From Candidatus Omnitrophota bacterium (GTDB lineage: Bacteria > Omnitrophota > Gorgyraeia > Gygaellales > Profunditerraquicolaceae), in contig JAPLLS010000036.1 of assembly GCA_026387435.1 (NCBI GenBank), positions 1-34,098 of the forward strand: 34,098 nt of DNA, written 5' to 3'. The notes under the pieces are model-generated. The model was not told where the DNA came from and made no database searches. It worked only from the letters and a program-made list of their open reading frames with translations. Shown here one piece after another: positions 12,756 to 20,689 of this stretch. The number at the start of each line of letters is the position of its first letter. Position 1 is the stretch's first letter. A program made the translations under genes and the position numbers.

Positions 12756-13041
12756 ATTATCGGATATCGCTGGCGGGGGAATGAAAGCCGCGAAAATAGA
12801 TGGCCGGGAAATCGCTGTCTGTAATTATGACGGCAAATTCTACGCCATTGACAACCGCTGCAGCCATATGAATGGCTCTCTGGAAACAGGCACTCTCGAC
12901 GGCTATATCCTGACCTGCCCTTTGCATTATGCCCAGTTTGATATTACTACCGGGGAAGTTTTAAGCGGACCGGAGAAGACCTTCAATCTCAAGACCTACC
13001 CAGTCCAAGTCGAAAGAGACTCAATCAAAATCGATGTTTAG
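12736..13041 (+). CDS. Rieske [2Fe-2S] ferredoxin-like protein 2
   Basis: A 101-residue small Rieske protein with ligands in CSHMNGSLETGTLDG (C42, H44) and CPLHYAQFD (C61, H64). ATG 12736 is chosen because GGAAAGGA lies just before it and the fold starts with FKLSDIAGGGMKAAKIDG; the start lies inside the 3' end of the FTR gene, a 20-nt overlap. It differs clearly from the first Rieske protein (CPLH instead of CPCH), so it is not a recent duplicate. Together with the first it brackets the glutaredoxin-FTR pair. It ends the cassette; the kinase gene begins about 28 nt later and may be co-transcribed. Confidence 0.91.
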   Translation: MFQEAFKLSDIAGGGMKAAKIDGREIAVCNYDGKFYAIDNRCSHMNGSLETGTLDGYILTCPLHYAQFDITTGEVLSGPEKTFNLKTYPVQVERDSIKIDV

Positions 13042-13068
13042 CGTGATTACTTGTGGAAAAATCAATTT

Positions 13069-14358
13069 ATGGCCATAAAGGGAACTAATTCTAAAAGTAA
13101 ACAGAAAATCATCCCTGCGGAAGCTTTATTGTATTCCCAGGAGTATGATTTTGTGATCAACTCTCTGCCTTTACCGGTTTTTATCTATAGCCCGCAAGGA
13201 GTGTTAATCAAGGCTAATCTTTTTGCAATCAAGAAGTTGGGTTTTAATCCTGAGAATTTAAATCTGAAAGACGTGGTCGTTAAGTTGAATGCTCATCTGG
13301 CCAGCGGGAGAAAGATCACTCTGAAAAATCTTCCTTCGGCCCAGGCTTTCAAGGGAAAGGTCGTGCAAGACAGGCAGTTGGTTTTAAGAGACGTTGAAGG
13401 TAATGAACACGTGGTGTTTGTCTCGGCGTCTCCCGTTCGCAGCCAGGGCAAGGTCATTTGTATTATGGTGGTCTGGCACGATGTTACCGAACGGGTAGCC
13501 GCGGAAGATGCCCTGAAAAATACTAATCTGCGGATCGAAGTTGAAGTTCAAAAACAGACCCGGGAACTTATCAAAAGCAACCAGAGCATGCTTGCTGAGA
13601 TCAAGAAGCGAATTGCCGCCCAGAATAAACTGGAAAAGTCTTACAGGCTTCTGGAGATCGGCAGGCTTGCCGCTACAGTGGCGCATGAACTGCGTAATCC
13701 CCTGGGCGCTATCCGCGTCGCGGCCTACAATATAAAGATCAAAGTCAACAGCCCCCGGATCGAGTCTAACCTGGCCAATATCGAGACTAAGATCATCGAA
13801 TCCGAGCAGATCATCTCCAATCTGCTTTCCTACGCCCGGATCAAGATCCCCAGGTTCGAGCCGGTAAAAATCTCCCAGCTGTTAAACGAATGCATTGATT
13901 CCGCGCTGGAGCGGTTCAGGAAAAGAAAAATGATCTTAAACAGGAATATCCTGGGAATAAAAGACGAAGTGATCTGGGCGGATCCCCTGCAGTTAAAGGA
14001 AGTTTTTCATAATATCCTGGATAACGCTTTTGACGCCTGCGTGGACAAAGAAGGACAGATCGGCGTCCTGGCAGCCAAAACCGCTTTGGGGCAGATCATG
14101 ATAACTTTTAAGGATAACGGGGAAGGGATCAGTGATGAGCTGGCTAAGAAGATCTTTGAGCCGTTTTTCACCACTAAATCCAAGGGAACAGGGCTGGGAC
14201 TGTCGATCTGCAAGCAGATAATCGATCTGCACGACGGCGAGATCTTGGTGAAAAGCAAGCCCGGGCAAGGGACAAGCGTAGAGATCGTTCTGCCCATAAG
14301 AGCCGCCAGTTTATCAAAAGCCCGTTCGGAGAAGGCAATACCTGCGCAAAATTCCTGA
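13069..14358 (+). CDS. Soluble PAS-domain sensor histidine kinase
   Basis: A 429-residue cytoplasmic kinase with no membrane segment. It has a PAS domain (about 25-140, ending in the WHDVTERVAAEDAL motif), a coiled-coil linker (about 145-190), and a HisKA domain with the phosphoacceptor in ATVAHELRNPLGA (His206). The HATPase domain carries N319 (NILDNAFDA), the G1 box DNGEG (349-353), the F box FEPFFTTK and G2 GTGLGL (373-378). The start is ATG 13069 or an in-frame TTG at 13051; ribosome-binding sites are weak for both. It follows the redox cassette, so redox or oxygen sensing through PAS is tempting but not shown. No response regulator is adjacent; the receiver-EAL protein upstream is the nearest. 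Confidence 0.92.
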   Translation: MAIKGTNSKSKQKIIPAEALLYSQEYDFVINSLPLPVFIYSPQGVLIKANLFAIKKLGFNPENLNLKDVVVKLNAHLASGRKITLKNLPSAQAFKGKVVQDRQLVLRDVEGNEHVVFVSASPVRSQGKVICIMVVWHDVTERVAAEDALKNTNLRIEVEVQKQTRELIKSNQSMLAEIKKRIAAQNKLEKSYRLLEIGRLAATVAHELRNPLGAIRVAAYNIKIKVNSPRIESNLANIETKIIESEQIISNLLSYARIKIPRFEPVKISQLLNECIDSALERFRKRKMILNRNILGIKDEVIWADPLQLKEVFHNILDNAFDACVDKEGQIGVLAAKTALGQIMITFKDNGEGISDELAKKIFEPFFTTKSKGTGLGLSICKQIIDLHDGEILVKSKPGQGTSVEIVLPIRAASLSKARSEKAIPAQNS

Positions 14359-14384
14359 TAACGCCTAATTTTAATGACCATCAG

Positions 14385-15335
14385 ATGAAACATTTCAGCC
14401 GCATATTGGCCATTGTTAGTATAAGCATTTTTGTCCTGGCATTATCAGTAAATCCGCTTATTCTGTTTGTAGCCCGCGAGCAACTTAAGGCCCGCCTGCC
14501 CGGCAGCAATGCGGCGATCTCTGGATGTCAGTTCAACTTTTTTCATAGGATTATTTTTAACGGTATCCAGGTCAGTAAAGTGCCTGTTTACGACTTACAA
14601 ATAAAATCCCTGACAATCGGTTTTAGCCCGGCATCAATGCTTAAAGCATTTCGCGGCGATATTATGGGGGCGATCGAATCTTGTGAGATTATCGTAGATT
14701 ATCTGGAGTTAAATAAAACCCGGCTGGCCGGCGGATATTTAAAAGTGTCCCGGACAAACGATAATGGAGAGATCAGCTGTTCTGAGTTTACGTATGAAAA
14801 GTTAAAAGTTTTGGGTATTAAGGGTAAAACCAGACTGAAAGACGATTATCTGTATTTTGATTCTTTATCGGGACAGCTTTTAGGCGGGATATTCCAAGGT
14901 GATAGTCTTATCAAGCTTGACTCAAACCTGGGGTATCAGTTGAGAGTGGATTTTACCAACCTCGATCTGGATACTTTCATGAAAGATTTTGCTTTAGATG
15001 AAAAAGCCGAGGTCAGTGGTAAAGTGAACGGCTTCCTGGAATTGCAGGGAGATAATCAGGGGTTAGAAGTTCTGGAGGGGAATTTAGGCTCCGGTAAAGA
15101 GGGAGGGGTATTGACCATCAAAGACACCCAATTTCTCCAGAATATGGCTCGCTCCTCCGGCCAGGCTTTAGATTTAGTAGTGGAAAGTTTTAAAAATTAC
15201 CGTTATAATACCAATAAAACCACTTTATCGCTTGAAGACAATAACATTGTTTTTCTGGTAAACTTAGACGGCAGCGCAGGCAAACGCAGTTTGAATATTA
15301 CTTTACACAATTTTAATCCCGGGAGGATAAAATGA
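14385..15335 (+). CDS. YdbH-like AsmA-superfamily envelope protein (short)
   Basis: A 316-residue protein with one N-terminal membrane anchor (about 7-28) and a beta-rich periplasmic part. The C-terminal third (GGVLTIKDTQFLQNMA..., a run around VVESFKNYRYNT, then a final FLVNLDGSAGKRSLNITLHNFNPG strand) resembles the end of YdbH, one of the AsmA-like proteins that move phospholipid between the two membranes. It is far shorter than E. coli YdbH (about 880 residues), so only the distal part of the lipid groove is represented. The assignment is strengthened by the next gene, overlapping by ATGA, which encodes YnbE- and YdbL-like sequences, the known YdbH partners. Confidence 0.72.
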   Translation: MKHFSRILAIVSISIFVLALSVNPLILFVAREQLKARLPGSNAAISGCQFNFFHRIIFNGIQVSKVPVYDLQIKSLTIGFSPASMLKAFRGDIMGAIESCEIIVDYLELNKTRLAGGYLKVSRTNDNGEISCSEFTYEKLKVLGIKGKTRLKDDYLYFDSLSGQLLGGIFQGDSLIKLDSNLGYQLRVDFTNLDLDTFMKDFALDEKAEVSGKVNGFLELQGDNQGLEVLEGNLGSGKEGGVLTIKDTQFLQNMARSSGQALDLVVESFKNYRYNTNKTTLSLEDNNIVFLVNLDGSAGKRSLNITLHNFNPGRIK

Positions 15336-15901
15336 AGAAAATCCTGTTGCTGATGATGATCGCGGCGGCCATCGGTTTTGGCTGCGCGCGGGTAAATGTC
15401 GGAGGATCCAAAGAGCCGATCAAAGTTGATATTGCCATGCGCCTGGATATTTATCAGCATGTGCAGAAGGATATTGATTCTATAGAAAACATCGTTGCCG
15501 GAGATAAAGCTAAAACCGGAAAGAAGCCGGGAGATCAGAGCTGGCTTAATTTTGCGGTGGCTGAGGTTTATGCCCAGGAGGGGTTGAGCCCGGACGTGGA
15601 ACAAGCGGCTTTGCGGCGCAAAGACCGCCGCTCGTCTTTAGATTCCTGGGAAGCACAAGGCGTAGTCGGAGAAAATAAATTGGGCCTAGTGGAAATCAAA
15701 AATTCTAAACAAGTTGATAGTGCGGTTAGGGATTTGGTCCAGGTGGAAAACGCCGATCGGATGCTTATTTACCGTTCTTTGGCCCAGAAATACGGCGAAT
15801 CTTTGGAGCAGATAGAGAAGGTTTACGCGGAAAAGCTTGCTGCTCAAGCTCCTTCCGGAACGCCGGTCGAGTCTTTAAATGGAGAGTGGAAAGTAAAATA
15901 A
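15332..15901 (+). CDS. YnbE-YdbL fusion: outer-membrane lipoprotein plus DUF1318 domain
   Basis: A 189-residue lipoprotein. A signal peptide ends at Cys18 (GFGC). Residues 19-50 (NVGGSKEPIKVDIAMRLDIY) match the YnbE pattern of KEPI followed by an alternating strand. Residues about 90-189 resemble YdbL/DUF1318: a basic RRKDRRSSL helix, WEAQGVVGE, then ALVQ-like helices, YGESLEQIEKVYAEKLA and a C-terminal LNGEWKVK. In E. coli these are separate proteins encoded beside ydbH: YnbE is a lipoprotein that bridges YdbH to the outer membrane, and YdbL is a periplasmic regulator of it. Here they appear to be one polypeptide, translationally coupled to a YdbH-like protein. There is no frameshift or internal start evidence to split it. 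Confidence 0.72.
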   Translation: MKKILLLMMIAAAIGFGCARVNVGGSKEPIKVDIAMRLDIYQHVQKDIDSIENIVAGDKAKTGKKPGDQSWLNFAVAEVYAQEGLSPDVEQAALRRKDRRSSLDSWEAQGVVGENKLGLVEIKNSKQVDSAVRDLVQVENADRMLIYRSLAQKYGESLEQIEKVYAEKLAAQAPSGTPVESLNGEWKVK

Positions 15902-15950
15902 GGAAGGGAATATTAGGATAATCTAAGATGTTTGGTTTATTTCGGGTTTT

Positions 15951-15963
15951 TCCTCCGGGAGGA
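15951..15963 (+). promoter_or_regulatory. Small hairpin covering the ribosome-binding site of the AsmA gene
   Basis: TCCTC (15951-15955) can pair with GAGGA (15959-15963) across a 3-nt loop. This hides GGAGG 5 nt before ATG 15969. Only 5 bp, so it would be weak; possible translational damping. Confidence 0.25.
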
Positions 15964-15968
15964 GTGGA

Positions 15969-17798
15969 ATGAAAATATTTAAAATAGTGTTTATTTCATT
16001 TTTAGGGTTGATCGTTTTAACTGTGATCGCCACGGTGATATTTATTAAGACTTTTGACGTTAACCGCTACAAACCGCAGATTACTAGCGAAGCGGCTAAA
16101 GCAATGTCGCGTGGGGTTGATTTTAGAAAAGCTGATCTGGGAATTTCTTTAACTCAAGGGATAAGCTTAAAGATCAGCGATCTTTCCATCGCCGAAGACC
16201 CGGAGTTCGGTAAAGGTAATTTCTTTTCGGTTAAGGAAATTTCCGTCGGCGTGGACGCGTTTGGATATATCTTTCGGAAAAGAGTCGAAATTTCGAGTAT
16301 TATCATTAATTCTCCTCAAATAACTATCATCCGTAAGAAAGACGGCAGTATTAATGTCCAGACGATCGCCAAGCCCGCTCAAGCCGGCAAGCAGCTGCTT
16401 AAGTCGTCTCCGGCAGCCGCAGCTGTGGCTATACCGGCGATCATGATCTCTACGATCAAGGCTTTTAAAGGTACTGTTAATTATATCGATTATTCTTTTG
16501 ATCCGCCAGTCCGCCTGGAAGTCAAGGAGCTGAATTCTACGGTGAGTAAAGTTTCTTTGACCCAAGTTTTTCCTTTTACAGTCTCAGCCGCAGTTTTAAG
16601 CGATAAGGAAAACGTCTCTATTGAAGGCAAAGTGAGTTTTGATCTTAAGACTAATCAAATGACTATTTTTGAACTTAAAGGGGTATCGGAGCTCGCGGAA
16701 ATCCTGATGGCCAAGGTCCCGGCTGCGTTTCCTATGGCTAAAGGCGCGGTTTTGCCGAATAGCCTTAAAGGCAGCCTTAATTTTAATCTGGATAAAGTTA
16801 TTGCCGGTCCCGAGGGCTTAAAAACTTTGGCGGGGGAGAGTATTTTAACTAATGGCAGCCTGCAATTCAAGGAATTAGTTTCTCCGGTCCTAAACATTGA
16901 AGCGAAGGCGAAAATAACGGAGAAGAATATTGTGCTAGAGACTGCCTCCGCCAAAATTAACGAAGGCTTAATTACTGCTTCCGGCAGCCTGGAAGATTAT
17001 CCGGCTTCACAGCAATATAGTGCCGGCGTTGAAATTAAAGATCTAAAATTACAGGATATGGTATCTCAGGATAATTCTCCGGTAAAAGTCGAAGGGGTTG
17101 TTTCAGGTAAAGCCAAGGTTAAGGGCTCGGGATTTACCCCGGAAGCTTTGAAAACGGCTTTATCAGGCAGCGCCGATATTTCGATAGTCCAAGCCAAGTT
17201 TAAAGACATGAATGTCCTGCGTACAGTTTTAGATAAGATCTCTTTGATCCCCGGATTATCTCAAAGAATTGAAGCTGGTTTGCCGGACAAATATCAAAAA
17301 AAGCTTATTGCCAAGGATACGGCTTTATCGGATATTAAATTGCCGGTGGTTATCGAGAACGGCCGGCTGGTTATTACTGATTTGTCAGTAGGCGCCGATG
17401 AATTTATTTTTAAAGGAAGCGGCCAGGCGGGAATAAGCGGCAGCTATTCTTTAGAAGGGCTATTATTGATCCCATCAGATCTTTCCGCGGCCATGGTCTC
17501 TCAGGTTTCCGAATTGCAGTATCTTTTAAACGAAGAAAAACAGATTTTGATCCCGCTGAAAATCTCCGGAAAAGCCGGCGAAATGAAGTTTAATGTGGAT
17601 GGCCAGTATATCGCCCAGAAACTGGTGCAGAATCAGCTCAAGCAGCAGATCTTTAAGGCCCTGGAAAAATCCGGGGGTTCTCAAGGTTCCGCCACCGGGA
17701 CTTCCGAAGAGCAAAGTTCTGCAGGACAGCAAGGCTCGGATAAATCCTCAACCGAAGAAGCGGTAGGCAGCCTTTTACGGGGAATATTCAAGAAATAA
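15969..17798 (+). CDS. AsmA-family protein
   Basis: A 609-residue envelope protein with an N-terminal anchor (about 4-27) and the AsmA N-domain (FDVNRYKPQITSEAAKAMSRGVDF, then LSLT/GISLKISDLSI and VKEISVGVDAF). A long beta-rich body follows, and then the AsmA C-domain (about 440-560, with VIENGRLVITDLSVGADEFIFKGSG). A Ser/Gln-rich low-complexity stretch (about 570-595) precedes the tail LLRGIFKK. AsmA-type proteins form hydrophobic grooves thought to carry phospholipids to the outer membrane. It lies after the YdbH-like and YnbE-YdbL-like genes, 67 nt downstream. GGAGG precedes the ATG and may be partly masked by a hairpin. Confidence 0.9.
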   Translation: MKIFKIVFISFLGLIVLTVIATVIFIKTFDVNRYKPQITSEAAKAMSRGVDFRKADLGISLTQGISLKISDLSIAEDPEFGKGNFFSVKEISVGVDAFGYIFRKRVEISSIIINSPQITIIRKKDGSINVQTIAKPAQAGKQLLKSSPAAAAVAIPAIMISTIKAFKGTVNYIDYSFDPPVRLEVKELNSTVSKVSLTQVFPFTVSAAVLSDKENVSIEGKVSFDLKTNQMTIFELKGVSELAEILMAKVPAAFPMAKGAVLPNSLKGSLNFNLDKVIAGPEGLKTLAGESILTNGSLQFKELVSPVLNIEAKAKITEKNIVLETASAKINEGLITASGSLEDYPASQQYSAGVEIKDLKLQDMVSQDNSPVKVEGVVSGKAKVKGSGFTPEALKTALSGSADISIVQAKFKDMNVLRTVLDKISLIPGLSQRIEAGLPDKYQKKLIAKDTALSDIKLPVVIENGRLVITDLSVGADEFIFKGSGQAGISGSYSLEGLLLIPSDLSAAMVSQVSELQYLLNEEKQILIPLKISGKAGEMKFNVDGQYIAQKLVQNQLKQQIFKALEKSGGSQGSATGTSEEQSSAGQQGSDKSSTEEAVGSLLRGIFKK

Positions 17799-17834
17799 AT
17801 AGCGCATTTGCCGGATAAGTGCAGATTAAATAGT

Positions 17835-17862
17835 TTGACTTTTATCTGGTATCTTATAAAAT
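17835..17862 (+). promoter_or_regulatory. Promoter of the Cys4 protein gene
   Basis: TTGACT (17835-17840), a 16-nt spacer and TAAAAT (17857-17862). Predicted start near 17870, about 37 nt before the ATG. Confidence 0.5.
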
Positions 17863-17906
17863 GAATCTAAGCTCTTTTTATATCTAACTTAAAAAACGGA
17901 GGGGCA

Positions 17907-18182
17907 ATGCTTGAGCAGACATTTAAAACAGGCATGAATACCAACAAAGTTATCGGCGGCATAACTGGAGGTTTTTTTACTTTTTATTGCGAAAAGTGCG
18001 GCGGCCGGGCCAAGGTTAAATATCTCGGCCAGGAACTGATGGTTCCCAAATTCGAGTCTTTCTGCAAATGCGGAGAGATCCACCAATTCAAGGCGATCAT
18101 CACGGAAATCCCGAATAATAAAACTGAAGATCCCAAAGCAGCGAAACCCAAGCCAGTTCAGCCTAACCAGCCTGCCGTCTAG
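17907..18182 (+). CDS. Hypothetical Cys4 (zinc-ribbon-like) small protein
   Basis: A 91-residue protein that I do not recognise by name. It contains CEKC (C28, C31) and CKC (C53, C55), separated by about 20 residues with a strand (RAKVKYLGQEL), a pattern compatible with a zinc ribbon. The N-terminal part has a short hydrophobic GGITGGFFTFY; the C-terminus is a Lys/Pro-rich tail (AAKPKPVQPNQPAV). A strong site, CGGAGGGG, precedes the ATG. It has its own promoter and stands between AsmA and DUF748 genes on the same strand. Metal binding is inferred from the cysteines only. Confidence 0.65.
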   Translation: MLEQTFKTGMNTNKVIGGITGGFFTFYCEKCGGRAKVKYLGQELMVPKFESFCKCGEIHQFKAIITEIPNNKTEDPKAAKPKPVQPNQPAV

Positions 18183-18222
18183 AAATCCGAATCCAGGAAT
18201 AAAAATAAAAGGGGGTAAGACC

Positions 18223-19935
18223 ATTTGGCCATTACTGAGAAAGATCGGGATTATCTTCTTTAGAGTTATTTTAGGAATCGGCGTTTTCTATTTATTCCTC
18301 GCTTTTATTGTTATTCCTGTCACCGCGCCCTGGATAGTTAGTTCCCAGGCCAGCAAGCTTATTAATCATCCTGTGTCCGTTCGTTCAGTCTGGTTTAACC
18401 CGTTTTTGCTCAAAGTCAGCGTAAACGGATTGCAGATCATGGACGCGGACAAGAAACTCATGGTAGGTTTTGATAAATTCTGGCTGGACGCCAGTTTCTT
18501 AAGTCTGTTTAAGAAAGTTTATCAGGTTGAATCCATTGGTATTAACGGGTTTACGGTCAATGTTGCGCTTCTGCCGGGAAACAAAATAAACCTTCTGGAG
18601 CTGATCCCCAAAGATCTTCAGCCAGCCGCAAAACCGGATGGGGGTCAATCGAGCGCAGAAAAGTCCAAAGTTTCTAAAGTCGAGGCTGGCGGCCAGAAAG
18701 CTGCGGTTGCAGCGCCTTCGTCTCAACCAATTCCTGGAATAATCGTAAATTCGATCAGTTTAAAGCAAGGCAAAGTTTCGTTGGTTGATCGGACTGTAAC
18801 TCCGAATTTCTCAACTACCTTAAGCGCTATCGATATCAACGTGACCAACTTTTCCACTGATCCCCGCAGTCAAACCAAGGTGGTTATGCAGGCTAAACTG
18901 GATGAGAAAGGGTCAATTTCAGCGGAGGCTATGCTTAAACCGTTCCTGCAGCCCATGGAACTGGAAACTACGTTCTCTCTCAATGATTATGCCTTGAAAG
19001 TCCTGACTCCTTATGTCGGCAAATACACCGGCCGCGGGGTTAAAGAGGGAAAACTTGATTTGAAAATGGATTACCGGATCTCCGGCAACAAGATCAACGC
19101 CCGGCATAAGCTGCTGGTGCAGCATTTTGATTTCGGGCAAAAAGTTGAAAGTAAAGACGCTTTGCCTTTACCGTTCGGATTGGCAGTGGCGCTTCTCGAG
19201 GATCCCCAGGGGCGGATCGATATCTCTTTGCCGGTCAAGGGTGACATGAGCCAGCCGGAATTCCAGTATTTCCATCTTCTCGGCCGGGTGGTCAAAAACT
19301 TTTTTCTTAAACTGGTGACTTCGCCGTTTATGTCGCTGGTTTCGATGATGGGCTCTGAATCCGGAACGGAAGAATTAGGTTACGTGTCTTTTGAGCCCGG
19401 GAAGGCCGAATTAAGCGAACCGGTTAAAGAAAAATTAAAGGCTATTCTTAATGTTTTAAAACAGCGTCCGAAACTTTCAATCGAAATCAACGGTACTTAT
19501 GATCCCGATGCCGATTGGAAGACGATCAAAACCGAGGCTTATGAAAATGAATTCAAGGCCAAAAGAAAAGAATCAGCCTGGACCGATTTTCGTTTGATCG
19601 AAGACATGTATAAGATCCATTTTGGTTTACACGCTTATTGGAGATTCGCCAGGGATTATCAAGCTAAAGGCCATACCGAGGATGAATTTAAAACCGAGAT
19701 GAGGCGCCAAATTATCGAGGGGGGACAGCCGGACAGAGCGGCTCTTGAACAACTCGCCCAGGCCCGGGCTAAATCAGTCTATGATTTTATAATTGCCGCC
19801 GGTTTTGAAAAAGAGCGTTTAAGTATCGGCCCGAGCCGTCAGACCCAGAGCAGTGTCGGGGCGGTTCCGCTGGAGTTTACTTTGACCGTTTTCGGCGAGT
19901 CCAAGGAGCCTGAAGCTAAACCAGTCAGCCCTTAA
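18223..19935 (+). CDS. DUF748 (AsmA-related) envelope protein, probable AUU start
   Basis: A 570-residue protein. The reading frame continues upstream of the first conventional start (GTG 18373) and encodes exactly what the family needs: a membrane anchor (IIFFRVILGIGVFYLFLAF) followed by SSQASKLINHPVSVRSVWFNPF, the DUF748 N-terminal signature. GGGGG (18211-18215) lies 7 nt before ATT 18223, so initiation at AUU is the best reading. Starting at 18373 would delete the anchor. The body contains DUF748 strands, a spacer rich in Lys/Ser/Gly (about 145-165) and the C-terminal FEPGKAELSEPVKEKLKAILNVL, an OmpA-like-looking segment common in this family. Likely part of envelope lipid or surface assembly. 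Confidence 0.82.
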   Translation: MWPLLRKIGIIFFRVILGIGVFYLFLAFIVIPVTAPWIVSSQASKLINHPVSVRSVWFNPFLLKVSVNGLQIMDADKKLMVGFDKFWLDASFLSLFKKVYQVESIGINGFTVNVALLPGNKINLLELIPKDLQPAAKPDGGQSSAEKSKVSKVEAGGQKAAVAAPSSQPIPGIIVNSISLKQGKVSLVDRTVTPNFSTTLSAIDINVTNFSTDPRSQTKVVMQAKLDEKGSISAEAMLKPFLQPMELETTFSLNDYALKVLTPYVGKYTGRGVKEGKLDLKMDYRISGNKINARHKLLVQHFDFGQKVESKDALPLPFGLAVALLEDPQGRIDISLPVKGDMSQPEFQYFHLLGRVVKNFFLKLVTSPFMSLVSMMGSESGTEELGYVSFEPGKAELSEPVKEKLKAILNVLKQRPKLSIEINGTYDPDADWKTIKTEAYENEFKAKRKESAWTDFRLIEDMYKIHFGLHAYWRFARDYQAKGHTEDEFKTEMRRQIIEGGQPDRAALEQLAQARAKSVYDFIIAAGFEKERLSIGPSRQTQSSVGAVPLEFTLTVFGESKEPEAKPVSP

Positions 19936-19962
19936 ACTAAAAGGAGGATTACCGCGGCAGAT

Positions 19963-20490
19963 ATGTTCCAGGAAAAATGGATGAAGGGTGTGGCCGTGGC
20001 CACAACCTGTCTGGCGGTCATGACCGCGATAGCCGCGTCCCGCGGCACAGCTTGTTCTTCTAAAACTCAGCTTTTGACCTCGATTGAAGGGAGCAAATGG
20101 GCATATTATCAGGCAAAAAGCATAAAACAGAATCTGTCTGAAAGTCAAAAGAATGCTTTTGAAGTCGAAATGCTCGGTGCTGTTAATCTTGAGCAAAAAA
20201 CCGCGTACGAAAATAAGCTGCAAACGGTTACTGGGGATATTAGCCGCTATGACAAAGAAAAGAACGCGATAAAGAATGATGCCGAAGCAGTCGGAATAGA
20301 GAATGGGCTTTTGAATACCAAGGGTTCCCGTTTTTCCGGGGCAGTAGTATTTTTCCAGATAGGTATTATGCTTTCCTCAGTGGCTGCTCTTCTCAAAAGA
20401 AAAAGCATGTGGATCGCCGGTTGTGTTTTTAGAGCCATAGCTACGGTGCTCTTAATTAACGGCCTGATGCTTAAGCCGTTGTTATTCTAA
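19963..20490 (+). CDS. DUF4337 membrane protein
   Basis: A 175-residue protein matching the DUF4337 layout: a first membrane helix (about 7-27), then the conserved SKWAYYQAKSIKQ motif, a long coiled-coil segment with EKKNAIKNDAEAV-type helices, then FQIGIMLSSVAALLKRKSMW and a final membrane helix (about 148-168). The function of the family is not known. AAGGAGG precedes the gene by about 16 nt; ATG 19963 is the first usable start. It follows the DUF748 gene by 27 nt and is closed by a terminator at 20524-20572, so it ends the envelope operon. Confidence 0.85.
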   Translation: MFQEKWMKGVAVATTCLAVMTAIAASRGTACSSKTQLLTSIEGSKWAYYQAKSIKQNLSESQKNAFEVEMLGAVNLEQKTAYENKLQTVTGDISRYDKEKNAIKNDAEAVGIENGLLNTKGSRFSGAVVFFQIGIMLSSVAALLKRKSMWIAGCVFRAIATVLLINGLMLKPLLF

Positions 20491-20523
20491 TTTGCTAAAT
20501 ATTAAAAATCGGGCACAAAATCG

Positions 20524-20572
20524 GGGGTCAGGATTATTTCTTACTAAAATAATTCTGGCCCCAATTTTTTTA
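20524..20572 (+). terminator. Terminator-like palindrome after DUF4337
   Basis: GGGGTCAG (20524-20531) pairs with CTGGCCCC (20555-20562) with one U-G pair. ATTATT/AATAAT extends the stem, and a run of seven T follows. GGGGTCAG...CTGxCCCC palindromes are also seen next to REP-type Y1 transposase genes, so it might be a mobile palindrome co-opted as terminator. Confidence 0.7.
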
Positions 20573-20640
20573 AATGGTTAGTAATTGGTTTATAAAGAGT
20601 TATGATATAAAAATATGATTGAATAAATATCAATATCGTC

Positions 20641-20669
20641 TTGAAAAGCGGGGAAATTTGTGGTATAGT
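20641..20669 (+). promoter_or_regulatory. Promoter of the secreted-protein operon
   Basis: TTGAAA (20641-20646), a 17-nt spacer and TATAGT (20664-20669), preceded by TGG, an extended -10. Transcription would begin just before the ribosome-binding site of the gene at 20690. Confidence 0.6.
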
Positions 20670-20689
20670 CTAATAAAGGAGTTGCAAAA

